A stretch of DNA of 17,679 bases from Candidatus Rifleibacteriota bacterium (GTDB taxonomy: Bacteria > Riflebacteria > Ozemobacteria > Ozemobacterales > Ozemobacteraceae), in assembly GCA_022704885.1 (NCBI GenBank), contig JAKJFO010000070.1, positions 1 to 17,679 on the forward strand. The letters run 5' to 3'. Positions 1 through 7,718 of this stretch are shown one piece after another (within the stretch, counting starts at the first letter, position 1; each line of letters opens with the position of its first letter). A model generated the notes under the pieces. The model saw only the letters and a program-made list of their open reading frames with translations, was not told the DNA's origin and ran no database searches. Made by a program: the position numbers and the translations under genes.

Positions 1-282
1 CTCGAGTTGTTTAGGCTGATATTCTCCGGATGCGTATTTTTTGAGGGCCATCTGCCCCAGCTTGCTGAGCAGTTCGTCGCGGCGCTTAATGAAACGTTCG
101 CCCTGCGATGCCGACTTCTTTTCTTCTGGAGACTTCGAAAACAGGCCCTTGAGCTGCTCGAAAAATCCCTGCGGCTTTTTCTCAGCGGCTTTTTCTTCCT
201 GTTCGGCATACTTCTGAATGAAGAAGTTCATGCGCAGAATCTCATGGCCTGTGGTCAGCAGATCAGGCAATTCAAGCTCACC
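1..282 (-). pseudogene. Out-of-frame 3' continuation of the HEAT-repeat gene (partial)
   Basis: On the minus strand a frame is open from 339 to the window edge. From 282 onward it reads as convincing protein, beginning GELELPDLLTTGHEIL and followed by a lysine/glutamate-rich helical stretch with FFEQLKGLF. Codon use (CTG, AAG, GAA, GCC) matches neighbouring genes. The frame has a stop at 340-342 and no start codon until an ATG inside this stretch (encoding MNFFIQKY), which has no Shine-Dalgarno. It therefore looks like the rest of the upstream HEAT gene, displaced by one base. Restoring one G in the run near 281-283 would fuse the two parts into a protein of at least 461 residues. A separate downstream gene starting at the internal ATG is possible but less likely. 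The 3' end lies outside the window. Confidence 0.6.
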
Positions 283-1382
283 TTGCGCAGATCGGTAACC
301 GAAAAGCTCAAGGTAGCCTTGTTCGACAGGCCAACGGCTTCATCTTTGCCCTGTCTGAAAAACTTGCTGACGGCGCTGGCGATATCTTCCATGGCGCCTT
401 CATCCGAGCCTTTGCTTACAGGAGCTACAGGCTTCACCTCCTGTGGTGAAGCTACAATGGTTTCGGTCGGCGGTTCATTACCAAATTTTTCTTCAAGCAG
501 CTTGAGGGCGCGATTAGCAGTCTCCTTAAAAACACCTTCGCCGTTTACCGCCATTCCCTTGAGAAAACCCCAGGTGGTCGAATCGTAATAGTTTGCCAGC
601 GCGATAATAGCCTTGATGCGCGTCTCAGCGTGGGCAGAAACCCGAGCGGCTTCGACCAGCAGTTCGATCGCTTCGCCGGCCTGAATGTGCGACAGCGCAT
701 AAATGGCACTGCCTTTCATCCATTCCTCATGTGATTCAAGCATTTTTTTAAGCTCGGCAAAAACCTTCTCCTCGCCAAATGCCTGCAAAGCCTTGGCCGC
801 GGCAGCACGAATACGATTGTCTGGGTCGGAAAGTGCTGAAAACAGGCTCGGAATCGATTCTTCTACCTTGAGGGCTTCGAGCGCTTCGATAGTATTCGAT
901 CTCACCCGGTTGTCGGGATCATTGAGAAAACGACTGAGAATACCGGCCTGCTGCTTGTCGAGAAAGCTTTTGAGTGAGCTTATCAGGGCAGCTCTGACAA
1001 AAGCATGTTCTTCGCTGTCGAGCATTTTTATCAGCTGATCACGATACTGCGAAAGATTGCGCGATCTGATCTCCATAACCGCTGCCAGACGATCTTCGTA
1101 ATCAGTCGAGACAAGCCGCTCATCGATTTTCTCACCAGCAGCGTCTTCTTCGCCGGCTTTGAGCAGCTTTTCAGTCTTCTTGATCTTGTCGATCGCCTTG
1201 CGCGCAAAAAAACGCACCGAAATATTGCGGTCACCGGTGGCAGCGATAAGGCTCTCAAGAACCTCTTCGCGCGTAGCCCGATCTGGAAAATCCAGCTTCA
1301 TCAAAGTCATGGCCGACAAAGCCCGCAAATCATCATCTGAGTTGGTCAGGTCTTTAATGAGTCTCTTGATTTTGATATCCAT
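255..1382 (-). CDS. HEAT-repeat protein, probably frame-disrupted near its C-terminus
   Basis: The protein is about 375 residues, starting at ATG 1382 (MDIKIKRLIKDL). The open frame extends to a TTG at 1400, but the ATG is preferred because GGGAAG and GTGAG lie just upstream. The body is tandem HEAT-like helical pairs with the usual D-x-x-x-x-VR pattern (SDPDNRIRAAAAKALQAFGE, NDPDNRVRSNTIEALEAL). Such alpha-solenoids are protein-interaction scaffolds with no intrinsic catalysis. No signal peptide is seen, so a cytoplasmic location is inferred. A Pro/Val/Ser linker follows the repeats. The last residues (VSLNCLIC) look non-native, while good coding continues in another frame from 282. The gene lies downstream of the proS terminator and probably has its own promoter. 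No specific function can be assigned. Confidence 0.8.
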   Translation of the reverse strand: MDIKIKRLIKDLTNSDDDLRALSAMTLMKLDFPDRATREEVLESLIAATGDRNISVRFFARKAIDKIKKTEKLLKAGEEDAAGEKIDERLVSTDYEDRLAAVMEIRSRNLSQYRDQLIKMLDSEEHAFVRAALISSLKSFLDKQQAGILSRFLNDPDNRVRSNTIEALEALKVEESIPSLFSALSDPDNRIRAAAAKALQAFGEEKVFAELKKMLESHEEWMKGSAIYALSHIQAGEAIELLVEAARVSAHAETRIKAIIALANYYDSTTWGFLKGMAVNGEGVFKETANRALKLLEEKFGNEPPTETIVASPQEVKPVAPVSKGSDEGAMEDIASAVSKFFRQGKDEAVGLSNKATLSFSVTDLRKVSLNCLIC

Positions 1383-1436
1383 ATTCTCACAACTTCCCAA
1401 TTTCTGAGTTGAGATAGTCTAACACAATATCTGCCC

Positions 1437-1474
1437 AAAAAAAACACCACCATCCTCACTTGAGAATGGCGGTG
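1437..1474 (-). terminator. Rho-independent terminator of proS
   Basis: On the minus strand, 12 bases after the proS stop, a 13-bp stem (CACCGCCATTCTC with GAGGATGGTGGTG, two G-U pairs) closes a 4-base AAGT loop. Eight T residues follow directly. Stem strength, tight loop and uninterrupted T-run are those of a classical intrinsic terminator. It separates proS from the downstream HEAT gene. Confidence 0.9.
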
Positions 1475-1486
1475 CCTTTGGAAAGA

Positions 1487-2944
1487 TCAATATGCGCGTG
1501 CGACAAAAACCCGCTTTTGAGCCGGTTTACCACAAGCTACGCAGGCAGTATCAACCGAACCCTCGTTAAAACACCTTATGGTTGCGCCAGCCTCTGCCTT
1601 GAATTTAGCTTCACACTCGGCGCCACCGCACCAGCAAAGGTCGGCCATCGACTGCTTTTCTTTGATCGCGCTGATAAATTCGTCAAAAGTCAGGGCTCTG
1701 ACGGTTTTATTCTTGAGAATCTCAGCCGCCTGATTGAAGAGAGTCTGCTGAATTTCTTCCATCAGACGCAGCACTGTCGTTTCGAGTTCGGCATCGGGTA
1801 TGAACATCTTCTCACCGGTATCGCGGCGCACCAGGCAGACCTGGTTCTTTTCGAGGTCTTTCTGGCCGATTTCAACACGCAGCGGCACACCCATCATTTC
1901 GTATTCTGAGTATTTCCAGCCGGGCTTGAAGCCTTCGCGATCGTCGAGATGAACTCTGATATCGCTGACTGACAGACGCTTGACCAGTTCGCGCGCCTTA
2001 ACGACGACATCCTGTGAATCCTTATAAACGATAGGAATAACTACAGCCTGAATTGGAGCAACTTTTGGGGGAAGGCGCAGGCCGCGGTCGTCGCCGTGTG
2101 CCATGATCACCGCGCCGATAATTCTGGTCGACATGCCCCATGAGGTTGTCCAGGCGTATTTTCTCTCGCCGTCTGAATCGAGAAATCTGATATCGAAGGC
2201 TTTTGAAAAGTTCTGGCCAAGATCGTGCGAAGTGCCTGACTGCAGCGCCTGACCATCTGGCATCAGAGCCTCGATGGTATAGGTATTGAGCGCGCCGGCG
2301 AACTTTTCCTTCTGACTCTTTTCCCCGGTTACCAGCGGAATTGCCAGTGAACCTTCGACGAATTTGCGATAAACGCCGAGCATCTGCATGACTTCTTCGC
2401 GGGCTTCTTCATGGGTGCGATGAGCGGTATGGCCTTCCTGCCAGAGAAATTCAGTAGTGCGCAAGAATGGGCGGGTAACCTTTTCCCAGCGCACAACATT
2501 GGCCCACTGGTTGATAAGAACCGGCAGATCGCGATAGCTTTCGATCCATTTAGAATACATATGACCGATAATAGCTTCTGAGGTAGGTCTGATCGCCAGA
2601 CGTTCCTCAAGCTCCTCACGGCCGCCATGAGTTACCCAGGCGACTTCGGGAGCGAATCCTTCGACATGTTCGGCTTCTTTGGTGAGAAAGCTTTCGGGAA
2701 TGAACATCGGAAAATAGGCATTCTGGTGTCCCAGTTTTTTGAATTCGGCGTCGAGAATTTTCTGAATGTTTTCCCAGAGTGCGTAGCCATAAGGCCTGAT
2801 GATCATACAGCCCTTAACCGGCGAGTAATCAGCCATACGCGCCTTGAGCACGACATCGGTATACCAGCGCGAAATATCTTCTGATTTCGGGGTCACGGCT
2901 TCCATGTTCTTCTTGTTGGTGTTCTGAGTATTGGGTTTGTTCAT
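1487..2944 (-). CDS. proS: Prolyl-tRNA synthetase, archaeal/eukaryotic-like (type 3) form
   Basis: This cytoplasmic class II synthetase charges tRNA-Pro with proline. At 485 residues it has the short architecture without the INS editing domain found in E. coli-type ProRS. Visible elements are the RPTSEAIIGHMY loop (about 119-130), motif 2 with R152 and RTTEFLWQEGHTAH (162-175), motif 3 GMSTRIIGAVIMAHGDDRG (270-288), and an anticodon-binding domain (about 297-400). A C-terminal zinc-type domain has C437, C439, C444, C458, C468 and C471, and the chain ends in Tyr. ATG 2944 is preceded by AAGGCAAGG. M14 is an alternative start, because the first 13 residues are low-complexity Asn/Lys/Thr. The gene has its own promoter and a strong terminator, so it is a stand-alone unit. 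Confidence 0.97.
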   Translation of the reverse strand: MNKPNTQNTNKKNMEAVTPKSEDISRWYTDVVLKARMADYSPVKGCMIIRPYGYALWENIQKILDAEFKKLGHQNAYFPMFIPESFLTKEAEHVEGFAPEVAWVTHGGREELEERLAIRPTSEAIIGHMYSKWIESYRDLPVLINQWANVVRWEKVTRPFLRTTEFLWQEGHTAHRTHEEAREEVMQMLGVYRKFVEGSLAIPLVTGEKSQKEKFAGALNTYTIEALMPDGQALQSGTSHDLGQNFSKAFDIRFLDSDGERKYAWTTSWGMSTRIIGAVIMAHGDDRGLRLPPKVAPIQAVVIPIVYKDSQDVVVKARELVKRLSVSDIRVHLDDREGFKPGWKYSEYEMMGVPLRVEIGQKDLEKNQVCLVRRDTGEKMFIPDAELETTVLRLMEEIQQTLFNQAAEILKNKTVRALTFDEFISAIKEKQSMADLCWCGGAECEAKFKAEAGATIRCFNEGSVDTACVACGKPAQKRVFVARAY

Positions 2945-2965
2945 CGGCCTTGCCTTTCACAACAG

Positions 2966-3006
2966 TAATAAAACAATCGAGCGCCCATTATATGGACGCC
3001 CGATTG
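2966..3006 (-). terminator. Probable terminator of the PilT/HEAT-TPR operon
   Basis: On the minus strand a 15-bp imperfect stem (CAATCGGGCGTCCAT with ATGGGCGCTCGATTG, two G-U pairs) with a 3-base ATA loop lies 24 bases after the stop of the HEAT-TPR gene. It is followed by TTTTATTA. This is the form of an intrinsic terminator, although the T-run is interrupted. The proS -10 element lies in its apex, so the same bases may serve both roles. Confidence 0.65.
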
Positions 3007-3016
3007 CTTGTGTCAA
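2987..3016 (-). promoter_or_regulatory. proS: Sigma70 promoter of proS
   Basis: The minus strand carries TTGACA (3016-3011), an 18-base spacer and TATAAT (2992-2987), both hexamers matching consensus exactly. Transcription would start near 2980, leaving a leader of about 35 bases before the proS ATG at 2944. The -35 element begins 14 bases after the upstream stop codon, and the -10 element lies at the tip of the terminator-like hairpin. Confidence 0.8.
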
Positions 3017-3029
3017 GATGCAATTTTGC

Positions 3030-5405
3030 CTAGAAACCGCCGGTTCTGACCTTTGCCGCAAGCGCTTCGATGAGAGTGCCGAGGCGTTTATTGCCGGCAA
3101 CGCACTTGCTGGCCTGATGAAGCGTCTGGCCGGCATTGCTGATTTTACCGAGATGAAACTGCGCCAGTGCCAGATAATAACCAACTTCGGCATCTTCAGG
3201 ATGCAGTTTATTAAGACTGTCGAGCAATTGTGCTCCGCGTTCGTATCTGGATACTAGTACACAGGCTACACCCAGGTCATGATATATTTTCGTCTTCATT
3301 TTCGGAGTCGCCTCGAGTTCGCCACAGACGAATCTCTCGTAAATTTCGATAAGACCGTTCCAGTTCTTGAGCTGTTTATAAATGCGGCCAAGAGTAAAGT
3401 TGGCCTTAACGTGGTCTGGCTGCTTGTTAATAAATGACTGCAGATAATCACGCGCCTGCTCGTAGTTTTTCTGCTCTGCCTGCATCAGGCCCATATAAAG
3501 ATAAACATTGAGCGGTGGCGCCGCATCGGTTTCGAGCACCCGGCTGAACTCGCCCATGGCCTTTTTGTATTTGCCGACATTGTAGGCTTTGAGACCGGCA
3601 CGGTAATGTGGTGATACTTCCTTTTTCTCTCTGGCAGGCTTTTTGCTCTTCTTTACCGGCTTTTCTTCTGCCGGAACGCCGCCACCAAGTTCACCCAGGT
3701 TCATCAGGCCCGGCAGACCATCTTCATCTGCACCACCGACTGAGAGATCGAGGTCGAGTTCATCATCGACCGCGGTCTCAGAAGGTGCTTCCGGTCGACC
3801 GGAAGGAACTTCCGGAGTTACCGGCAGAGCTGGTTCTTCGCTTTCTTCGGGCTCTGACACCGGTTCTGGAACTGGCTGGCGTGGGGGCAGCGGTCTTTCG
3901 GAAACTTCGATTTTCTCGAAGTTTTTGAGCAGAGGCTCTGGCATGCTGTCGCCCTGAGCGAGAATCTTGAGTGAACTGCTCAAAGAAGGTATCAGAGCTT
4001 CAACCTGATTTTCGTGCTTGAGCTGGCCGAATCTCTCGACCAGATCTTCGAGAATCTTGCGTTCACCAGCCTTGATCAGAATTTCTGACAGGGCTCGAAT
4101 AACCTGAGGGTCTCTCTGTTCAAGGCGCGGCGCTACCGACTTAACCCCTTCGACGCCGCCAATAGCGGCTACTGCCGACAACAGCGCCTTAACCACAGGC
4201 AGGCGCCGGTCTTTGACATGCAGCTTGATAGCATTCATAGCTTCTTCGATCGGGTGAAAGACGAAGAAATTAAGGCAGGACTCGAGGTTTGGCGCGGCCC
4301 GCTCAGTTTTCAGAAGGCCGAGAATCTTCTTGTGAGGGAACTTGGAAAGGCGCGAAGCCATGTCGGTTGCATGCTTGCGGATCCACTTGTTGTGGTCAGA
4401 AAGCGCCAGATCCAGCTGATTGAAAACGAACTCAGAAGAAAAGTTGCGCAACGACTGAATCATGCGTTTGCGCACGACTTCACTTTTATCGGCGATCAGA
4501 GCCGCGCCGAGATCGTGGTATTCGTCAGAAGGAATCATGCCGAGAATAAAAGCCGCACTGCGCCTCAACTGAACGTCGTTCGAAGCGACCATTTCCTGAA
4601 TCTCCGGTTTGATCTTTTCGGGCTCGAGTTTGGCAATCGCAAGTATGGCGTTGGCACGAATGCGGTTCGGGTCATGCAGATGCTCTTCGACGCGATTCTT
4701 GATCTCTTCTGGCGGCAGACTGAGATCGCCGACCGCTTCGATCGAGTTGGCGCGCAGACGGGCATCACGCGCCTGCAGACCTTCGTCGAAAATCGGCAGC
4801 AGAGTGACGCTGCGAAATCGTGCGAGAAAAGAGATCATCAGTGCCTTTCGGCGCAGGTCTTCGTCCTGATGGTATTTGTCGATAAGAATAGGAATCGAGT
4901 CGAGCTCGCGCATGATGCAGAGAAGACGCAGAATCGTCATTGAGATCCATTCATCAGGATCAGAAATAAATTCGCAGAGCGCGAGAGCTGCATCTTTACC
5001 ACCAATGTTGAACAGGGCATTTGCTGCCTGAAAGCGCACATGTCGGTCTGAATCAGCCAGATATGGCTGAAGTTTTGCGACCAGCGCAGCTTTTTTGCGC
5101 ATTCCCAGTTGTTCGACAATCAGGTCGCGATGCAAGGCGCGCGGCTGTTTAAGCAGATCGAGAAGAAAGTTTTCGATTTCTTCGCTGTCGAACCTGCTGC
5201 CAGCAATGATCGATTCTTCCTGTTCAGGATGATTTTGAAGATAGCTGAAGACGATGCCTTCTGACTGCGGCAACCCGGCTTCTGCAAGCAGCAGCGTCAG
5301 TTTGGCGGTTGTCGGTTCAGAAAAGCCTGATCCCAGGCTTCTTGTGACTGCCGAGGTAATTTTTTCCCTTAATTCTTTGATTCGTTTAAGTGCTACTTCG
5401 TTCAT
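3030..5405 (-). CDS. Large HEAT-repeat / TPR scaffold protein coupled to pilT genes
   Basis: The 791-residue protein has three parts. Residues 90-485 are HEAT-like repeats (SDRHVRFQAANALFNIGG, HDPNRIRANAILAIAKL, SDHNKWIRKHATDMASRL). Residues 490-598 form a flexible linker rich in Pro and Glu, then Asp-rich (DDELDLDLSVGG), then Lys-rich (EKPVKKSKKPAREKK). Residues 599-770 are tetratricopeptide repeats (YRAGLKAYNVGKYKKAMGEF, KANFTLGRIYKQLKNWNGLI). No signal peptide or membrane segment is seen, so it is probably a cytoplasmic adaptor. Its ATG overlaps the stop of the upstream PilT paralogue by 4 bp, with AGGAG 8 bases upstream, so translation is coupled. This context suggests a partner or regulator of the pilus retraction motor, which is inference: I recognise no characterised orthologue. 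Confidence 0.9.
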   Translation of the reverse strand: MNEVALKRIKELREKITSAVTRSLGSGFSEPTTAKLTLLLAEAGLPQSEGIVFSYLQNHPEQEESIIAGSRFDSEEIENFLLDLLKQPRALHRDLIVEQLGMRKKAALVAKLQPYLADSDRHVRFQAANALFNIGGKDAALALCEFISDPDEWISMTILRLLCIMRELDSIPILIDKYHQDEDLRRKALMISFLARFRSVTLLPIFDEGLQARDARLRANSIEAVGDLSLPPEEIKNRVEEHLHDPNRIRANAILAIAKLEPEKIKPEIQEMVASNDVQLRRSAAFILGMIPSDEYHDLGAALIADKSEVVRKRMIQSLRNFSSEFVFNQLDLALSDHNKWIRKHATDMASRLSKFPHKKILGLLKTERAAPNLESCLNFFVFHPIEEAMNAIKLHVKDRRLPVVKALLSAVAAIGGVEGVKSVAPRLEQRDPQVIRALSEILIKAGERKILEDLVERFGQLKHENQVEALIPSLSSSLKILAQGDSMPEPLLKNFEKIEVSERPLPPRQPVPEPVSEPEESEEPALPVTPEVPSGRPEAPSETAVDDELDLDLSVGGADEDGLPGLMNLGELGGGVPAEEKPVKKSKKPAREKKEVSPHYRAGLKAYNVGKYKKAMGEFSRVLETDAAPPLNVYLYMGLMQAEQKNYEQARDYLQSFINKQPDHVKANFTLGRIYKQLKNWNGLIEIYERFVCGELEATPKMKTKIYHDLGVACVLVSRYERGAQLLDSLNKLHPEDAEVGYYLALAQFHLGKISNAGQTLHQASKCVAGNKRLGTLIEALAAKVRTGGF

Positions 5406-6448
5406 TCTTCGAGCTCCTGCAGCAGGCTCTTAACATAGGCCTGATCGATACCCTCTTCGCGCATCAGCTTTTCAAGAGAGTCTTTCAGCGTGACGCAACC
5501 GTCGCGTTTGGCCATGATCATCGCCGTGTTGAGCTGGTTGTATTTCTTGTCACGAATGAGGTTGCGAATCGCCGAATTGACGAGCATCAGCTCATAGGCC
5601 ACACTGGGCGGCTGCATCGGGTCGATATTCGGCACCAGCAGCTGCGAAAAGATTCCGATCAGGCTCAGACTGAGCTGCGAACGTGCTTCTTCCTGCTTGC
5701 CCGGCGGATACATACTGATAATATGCTCTATCGTCTGCGCCGCGCCGGTAGTTGGCAGCGAAGAAAGCACAAGGTGACCGGTTTCTGCGGCCATCAGCGC
5801 CTGTTCGATAATCGCACGTTCTTTGAGTTCGCCGATGATCATGACATCGGGGTCTTCGCGCAATGAGTTGATCAGAGCATCATAATAGCTGTTGATGACC
5901 TTGCCGATCTCGACCTGAGTAAAAACGGCCTGATTCGGCGTATAGATGACCTCGATCGGGCTTTCCATGGTGATGATGTGACGTGCGAAACGCTTGTTGA
6001 TAGCGTCGGCCATGGCCGCGATAGTCATACTCTTGCCCGAACAGGAAGGCCCGGTAATCAGAAAAAGTCCACGCGGCCGCGAAGCAACGTTGATGAGGGA
6101 TTCTGGCAGGCGCAGGCTCTTTATGCTCGGCACCCGGGGCGGAATGAAGCGGAATGAGCCGGCGAGGCCCTCGCGCTGCTGAAAGATATAGTATCTGATG
6201 CGGGCACGATTGCAGCGATAAGAGAAGATAGAATTGACGAAAAATTTGCTGCGCAGCTGTTCCTGCTGACTGGCGTCAACGATTGGCAGAAAAAGGTCAT
6301 ACATCTGCTGTGGCGCCAGGGCTTCATCTTCAGAGATGATAAGATGCCGGTTAACCCTGAACGAAGGCGGCGCGCCCGGCTTGAGAATGAGATCGCTGGC
6401 GCCCATTTCGAGAGCACGCTCAAAGTAGTCAAAGACTTCCGGTTTCAT
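5402..6448 (-). CDS. Degenerate PilT/PilU-family ATPase paralogue
   Basis: At 348 residues it has the usual PilT length. The N-terminal PAS-like part contains GASDLILKPGAPPSFRVN (16-33). The RecA-like part has Walker A GPSCSGKS (133-140, K139 and S140 kept) and Walker B DVMIIGELKE (201-210, E207 kept). The Asp box reads TMESPIE, with the canonical Asp replaced by S163. The His box reads TGHLVLSSLPTTGAA: H225 is kept but P232 replaces the second His. The C-terminal AIRNLIRD (293-300) is almost identical to the AIRNLIRE retraction motif. PilT proteins are hexameric cytoplasmic ATPases that drive pilus retraction. The substitutions suggest weak hydrolysis or a regulatory, PilU-like role. ATG 6448 overlaps the upstream stop by 4 bp and has GGAGGT 5 bases upstream. 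Confidence 0.9.
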   Translation of the reverse strand: MKPEVFDYFERALEMGASDLILKPGAPPSFRVNRHLIISEDEALAPQQMYDLFLPIVDASQQEQLRSKFFVNSIFSYRCNRARIRYYIFQQREGLAGSFRFIPPRVPSIKSLRLPESLINVASRPRGLFLITGPSCSGKSMTIAAMADAINKRFARHIITMESPIEVIYTPNQAVFTQVEIGKVINSYYDALINSLREDPDVMIIGELKERAIIEQALMAAETGHLVLSSLPTTGAAQTIEHIISMYPPGKQEEARSQLSLSLIGIFSQLLVPNIDPMQPPSVAYELMLVNSAIRNLIRDKKYNQLNTAMIMAKRDGCVTLKDSLEKLMREEGIDQAYVKSLLQELEE

Positions 6449-7521
6449 GCAGCACCTCCAGGGCCATCTCGCTCTTCGATCTTGCGTTTGACGTAAGTCT
6501 TGTTGTTGGCAGCGAGCAGGGCATCGTTCTTCTCGATCTTGCCGGCAAGCGCGAGATCTACCAGAGAATTGTCGAGCGAAACCATACCAGTGCTCGAACC
6601 CGACTCAAGATACGACGAAATCAGATGCACGCGATTTTCGTTGATCAGACCGCGAACGGCTGAAGTATTGATGAGAATCTCAAAAGCGGCGATACGACCG
6701 CGCGCGTTGCGACGAGGTACCAGAGTCTGAGTAACGACACCGATCAGATGTGAACCGAGACGACCGAGAACCTGAGAATGCAGAGTCTGCGGGAAAAGAT
6801 TGACGAAACGGTCGATGGCCTGAATCGCCGTGTTGCTGTGCAAAGTGGCAAAAACCAGTTTGCCAGACTCGGCAGCCAGCAGAGTCATTTCGACGGCATC
6901 AGCATTACGCAGTTCGCCGACCATGAGGACGTCGCAATCCATCTGCAGGGCACCACGAATACCTTCCTCAAAGGTAAGGCAGTCGACACCGACCTGGCGT
7001 TGGCTGATCAGACTCATTTCGTCTTCGAACAGATACTCGATGGGATCTTCGACGGTAACTACGGTCTTATGATAGGTCGTATTGATATGAGTGATGAAGG
7101 TAGACAGAGTTGTCGATTTACCCGCACCGGTAGCGCCGGTTACCAGAATGATGCCCTTCGGGCGGTCGGCCATGCGGCGCCCCGACATTGGCAGATCGAT
7201 ATCGGCAAACGACAGATGCTTGAACGGAATAACCCTGAAAACCGCGTTTCCGCCATGCATGTCATTGAACAGATTGACTCGGAAGCGTGCATTCAAAAAG
7301 CTGTAGCCAAGATCGAGCTTGCGATGTTTGAGAAAATTGACCAGCTGCAGATCGTCGAGAATCGCTTCAAGCATTACTTCAAAGTCATTGTAAGAAACTA
7401 CCGGCATATCCTTGACCGGCCGCATGGTCCCGTCTATTCTCAAAATAGGAGGATAACCTACTTTAAAATGAAGGTCAGACGCGCCTTTTTCAACGCAGAG
7501 ATTCAGTAGCTCGAAAATCAT
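6445..7521 (-). CDS. pilT: PilT-family twitching/retraction ATPase
   Basis: The 358-residue cytoplasmic ATPase belongs to the PilT family, which depolymerises type IV pili at the inner-membrane platform. Visible motifs are GASDLHFKVGYPPILRIDG (13-31), Walker A GATGAGKS (129-136), Asp box TVEDPIE (156-162), Walker B DVLMVGELRN (197-206) and a His box with ATLHSNTA (H228). The first His-box histidine is replaced by K221 (SGKLVF). The AIRNLIRE region is altered to AVRGLINE (288-295). This suggests a divergent PilT/PilU subfamily. ATG 7521 follows GGAGGA closely. It is the first gene of a minus-strand operon with the second PilT paralogue and the HEAT-TPR gene. Confidence 0.93.
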   Translation of the reverse strand: MIFELLNLCVEKGASDLHFKVGYPPILRIDGTMRPVKDMPVVSYNDFEVMLEAILDDLQLVNFLKHRKLDLGYSFLNARFRVNLFNDMHGGNAVFRVIPFKHLSFADIDLPMSGRRMADRPKGIILVTGATGAGKSTTLSTFITHINTTYHKTVVTVEDPIEYLFEDEMSLISQRQVGVDCLTFEEGIRGALQMDCDVLMVGELRNADAVEMTLLAAESGKLVFATLHSNTAIQAIDRFVNLFPQTLHSQVLGRLGSHLIGVVTQTLVPRRNARGRIAAFEILINTSAVRGLINENRVHLISSYLESGSSTGMVSLDNSLVDLALAGKIEKNDALLAANNKTYVKRKIEERDGPGGAA

Positions 7522-7569
7522 TGCTCCTCCAGCCTCTAATATGGTTGTCCATACCGCTCATTCAATCAT

Positions 7570-7597
7570 TCCATAGTTAAATCGGTGTCATGCACAA
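7570..7597 (-). promoter_or_regulatory. pilT: Possible promoter of the pilT operon
   Basis: The minus strand carries TTGTGC (7597-7592), a 16-base spacer and TATGGA (7575-7570), about 50 bases upstream of the pilT ATG. Both hexamers are weak matches to sigma70. No better candidate was found in the divergent region. The spacer contains ATGACACC, which also occurs in the ftsE promoter spacer. Confidence 0.35.
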
Positions 7598-7671
7598 TAT
7601 AGTTTACAAATGTTACCAGAATTCATAATTTTTTGCCCGCAAAATTCGCTTTTGCCATTAATGATGACACC
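7584..7671. repeat. Inverted pair GGTGTCAT / ATGACACC in the divergent promoter region
   Basis: A perfect 8-base pair of inverted copies: GGTGTCAT at 7584-7591 and ATGACACC at 7664-7671. Each copy lies in the spacer of a candidate promoter, in the same orientation relative to transcription. It could be a shared operator, but 8-base matches can arise by chance. Confidence 0.3.
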
Positions 7672-7680
7672 TGATATAAT
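7652..7680 (+). promoter_or_regulatory. ftsE: Sigma70 promoter of ftsE operon
   Basis: TTGCCA (7652-7657), a 17-base spacer and a perfect TATAAT (7675-7680). The predicted start near 7687 gives a short leader of about 32 bases before the ftsE ATG at 7719. That leader lacks a clear Shine-Dalgarno and is A/T-rich, so ftsE translation may be weakly initiated. Confidence 0.75.
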
Positions 7681-7718
7681 CCTGAAAACTCCAGACAGGT
7701 TTAAAAACTACATACATT

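Noticed and set aside
7..588. A 193-codon plus-strand open frame opposite the HEAT gene
   Set aside because: It lies antisense to convincing HEAT-repeat coding, has no Shine-Dalgarno or recognisable domain, and arises from the codon bias of the minus-strand gene.
4218..4943. A 241-codon plus-strand open frame inside the HEAT-TPR gene
   Set aside because: It is fully antisense to clear HEAT repeats, and its amino-acid composition looks like a shadow with no family resemblance.
6778..7509. A 243-codon plus-strand open frame antisense to pilT
   Set aside because: The opposite strand encodes all PilT motifs; this frame has no domain or initiation signal.
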